From positions 1-16,082 of the forward strand of contig JANYBR010000289.1 of assembly GCA_025360685.1 (NCBI GenBank): 16,082 nt of DNA. The letters are read 5' to 3'. Origin of the DNA: Pseudomonadota bacterium. Lineage in GTDB: Bacteria; Pseudomonadota; Alphaproteobacteria; Micropepsales; Micropepsaceae. Below, in pieces: positions 14,336 to 16,082 of this stretch. The translations under genes were made by a program, and so were the position numbers. The notes under the pieces are model-generated. The model ran no database searches, had not been told where the DNA came from, and worked only from the letters and a program-made list of their open reading frames with translations. The stretch's first letter is position 1. Every line of letters begins with the position of its first letter.

Positions 14336-15622
14336 TTACGGTGTCGCCGCGGCGGTGGATGGCGTCTTGCGGCCGGCGAAGAGCGACCAAAGATGGGCCG
14401 CCCGCATCATGGCCACGTTGCCGCCCTTGACGTTATTGAACGCTGCCAGCGCGTCGGCGCTTTTGCCTTCCATCGCCAAGGACTGACCGAGCACCATGTT
14501 TGCTTCGTTGGCGTCGGTCTTTGCACCGCCCTTGCCGAGCGCGCGGCGGGCGGCCACCTCGGAGTCGGCGTAGCGGGCATAGCCGTAGTAGGTCTCCGCC
14601 AGCTTCACATCGAGTTCGCCATTGGGCGACTTCGTTGCCATCGAATCGAACGACGCGACGGTGGCACGGTCCTTTGCCGCGCGCGCGCGGACATCAGCTA
14701 GTTGAACCGCAGTCTTGCCGGTTTTGCTCAACTTGCCCGCGGCAAGACCGACTTCGAGCGCCGCCAACGCTTCGGTGGGATAGCCCAGCGTAGTGGCCAT
14801 CGAGGCCATGAAGCCATAGTCCGATCCCGACGTGTTCGCCTTGGTCGCGAGCCGCAGGCGGTAGAGGAACAGAGCTTCGACCGGTTTCATGCCGGCGGTG
14901 CCGAAGGCCGAACCAATCAGCTGATCCCAATCGCCCGGGTCGTTGTAGTAGCCGACCATTTGCTCGAGCGTAATAAGTGCAGCAGCTTCCCTCTTCGCCT
15001 TCACCTGGCAACTGAGCACAACGTCATAGGCGCCTTGGTTCGGTAACTTGCCGGCCGGAGTCGCGGCGATCGACTTCAGACCGAAGCTTTCCGCATTGGC
15101 GAAATCGTTCAGGAAGTAGTAGGCGACCGACATCGCCGTGAGCACGCGATCGTCGGTCGGCCCGTTGAGGGCAAGAAACTGCGTGCCATACTTGATCGCC
15201 TTGTCGAAGTGCTTGGTCTCATTTGCAAGGAGCGTTGCGCCACCTAAAATGATCGACTTGTCGCTGTCGGGAATGACGCCAGACTCCGCCATCGCTTCGT
15301 ATGACGTGTATGCCGAAGGATGATCGTTCAGCTTGAGATTGATGTTTCCCAGATAGTTGTTGATCTCGTAGTCGTCCATCGGCGTCCTGTTGGGGACAGC
15401 CTGCGCCTGCAGCGCGGTGGCCTTGGCGGTGACGTAGTCATTCGCGTTCATCAACTTGCGCGCGGCGTCCAGGATCAGCCCAACGGGCTTGCTGACCACC
15501 GGTGCGGCTGGCGCGGCAGGCTTGTCGGCGGCGATGGCGGCGGTCGAAACTGCATCCGTCGAAACACTGACTGAACCCAACAGACACACCGCCAGGGCGG
15601 CGCGAAACAAACTCGTCTTCAT
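14336..15622 (-). CDS. Secreted TPR-like repeat protein of unknown function
   Basis: A 428-aa protein with a cleavable-looking signal peptide (about residues 1-31, ending 'AIAA'). The rest is helical, with repeats of TPR size: 'DAARKLMNANDYVTAKATAL', 'NNYLGNINLKLNDHPSAYTS', 'VAYYFLNDFANAESFGLKSI', 'ETYYGYARYADSEVAARRAL', 'VLGQSLAMEGKSADALAAF'. TPR arrays bind other proteins, so an extracytoplasmic scaffold role is likely. The start at ATG 15622 follows GAGGA at 5 nt; the frame is open further upstream, but that part lacks signal-peptide character. It is divergent from the thioesterase gene (158-bp gap) and is followed by a strong hairpin, so it is probably monocistronic. No specific family is recognised. 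Confidence 0.8.
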   Translation of the reverse strand: MKTSLFRAALAVCLLGSVSVSTDAVSTAAIAADKPAAPAAPVVSKPVGLILDAARKLMNANDYVTAKATALQAQAVPNRTPMDDYEINNYLGNINLKLNDHPSAYTSYEAMAESGVIPDSDKSIILGGATLLANETKHFDKAIKYGTQFLALNGPTDDRVLTAMSVAYYFLNDFANAESFGLKSIAATPAGKLPNQGAYDVVLSCQVKAKREAAALITLEQMVGYYNDPGDWDQLIGSAFGTAGMKPVEALFLYRLRLATKANTSGSDYGFMASMATTLGYPTEALAALEVGLAAGKLSKTGKTAVQLADVRARAAKDRATVASFDSMATKSPNGELDVKLAETYYGYARYADSEVAARRALGKGGAKTDANEANMVLGQSLAMEGKSADALAAFNNVKGGNVAMMRAAHLWSLFAGRKTPSTAAATP

Positions 15623-15780
15623 GGAAATCCTCATTTGGCTGGAAACACGTGCGCAGCAGCGACCCCTCGCCTGGCGCATCTTTCTTGAATTTGTAACTTT
15701 AGTGTGGCGGAGCAAAGTTTCCAATGCGACGTGTCGAACTATATTGCAGTGCAGCGTGAAACCCCTTATCCACGTCGCCG

Positions 15781-16082
15781 ATGACAAATGCGTCGAATGC
15801 GCTGCCGCAGGGCGCGGAAAACATCTCAATCGGTGGATTTAACCTCTATGCAGGCCCGGTCTGGCGGCTGCCGGCCGAGGGTAATGTCCGCCGTTACGCG
15901 CTCGTCGTCGCCGACAAACACATGAACGGCTCGGGCAGCCTGCATGGCGGCGTGCTGATGACCTTCGCCGACATCGCGATGAGCCAGACCTCGCGTGCCG
16001 CGAGCGGCGCACAATCGTGCAACACCGTGGCGCTGTCCTGCGACTTCATCGCGCCCGGATAGCTCGGCGATGTGATCGAAGC
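15781..16082 (+). pseudogene. PaaI-type hotdog thioesterase interrupted by in-frame TAG
   Basis: ATG 15781 begins a 93-codon frame with the hotdog signature 'HMNGSGSLHGGVLMTFADIA', typical of PaaI-like acyl-CoA thioesterases that hydrolyse small or aromatic acyl-CoAs. It stops at TAG 16060-16062 after 'LSCDFIAPG'. The same frame continues past the stop with 'LGDVIE' to the window edge, exactly the residues expected next in the family (xPGxLGDxxE). One base change from CAG or AAG explains the stop. The family is about 140 aa, so the truncated product would lack the end of the fold. A sequencing error is the main alternative. The Shine-Dalgarno is weak. Confidence 0.7.

Noticed and set aside
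15690..15725. Possible EcfG-type promoter (GGAAAC and GTT on the minus strand) before the TPR gene
   Set aside because: The -35 does not match GGAAC and the spacing and -10 are off.

Overview
The window looks like chromosomal DNA of a high-GC alphaproteobacterium, most likely in the Hyphomicrobiales (Rhizobiales). The evidence is a PodJ-like polarity protein with a CtrA-type site and a GANTC site upstream, a TauE permease paired with an Alph_Pro_TM (TIGR02186-type) protein, an alphaproteobacterial-type helicase/PdeM repair pair, and interspersed palindromic repeats of the C-rich (CCTCCCC) and TTCGACAAGCTCA types. No phage, plasmid, IS element, CRISPR array, rRNA or tRNA gene was found.

Layout. 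(1) 1-1459, plus: the 3' part of a SnoaL/NTF2-like gene overlaps by ATGA with a family III (CaiB/BaiF) CoA-transferase. (2) 1460-2073: 0.6 kb without a conventional gene. It holds a large palindromic repeat, a candidate minus-strand structured RNA with promoter-like and terminator sequences, and a second repeat. (3) 2074-2967, minus: a dienoyl-CoA-reductase-like SDR, divergent from (4) 3025-6385, plus: a ligase-associated DEXH helicase overlapping the pdeM metallophosphoesterase. (5) 6310-7976, minus: a TauE/SafE permease overlapping an Alph_Pro_TM protein, whose 3' end runs 76 bp into pdeM. (6) 8198-10726, minus: a PodJ-like coiled-coil/TM/Sel1 protein with a 482-bp upstream region. (7) 14251-11209, minus: a probable operon of an unknown membrane protein, a YciB/IspZ-type septation protein, a thiolase and a CAP-domain lipoprotein. 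(8) 14336-15622, minus: a secreted TPR-like protein. (9) 15781-end, plus: a PaaI-type thioesterase interrupted by an in-frame amber codon.

Themes. Acyl-CoA chemistry recurs (CoA-transferase, dienoyl-CoA-reductase-like SDR, thiolase, hotdog thioesterase), though the genes lie in separate transcription units. Envelope and cell-cycle functions form a second theme (PodJ-like, YciB, CAP lipoprotein, Alph_Pro_TM/TauE). The helicase and pdeM are two of the four genes of a known ligase-associated DNA-repair module. The ligase and the exonuclease are not next to them. The most novel-looking element is the candidate RNA at about 1613-1888 on the minus strand. The repeats are also notable because two of them lie inside coding sequence, at the C-terminus of the CoA-transferase and the N-terminus of the helicase.
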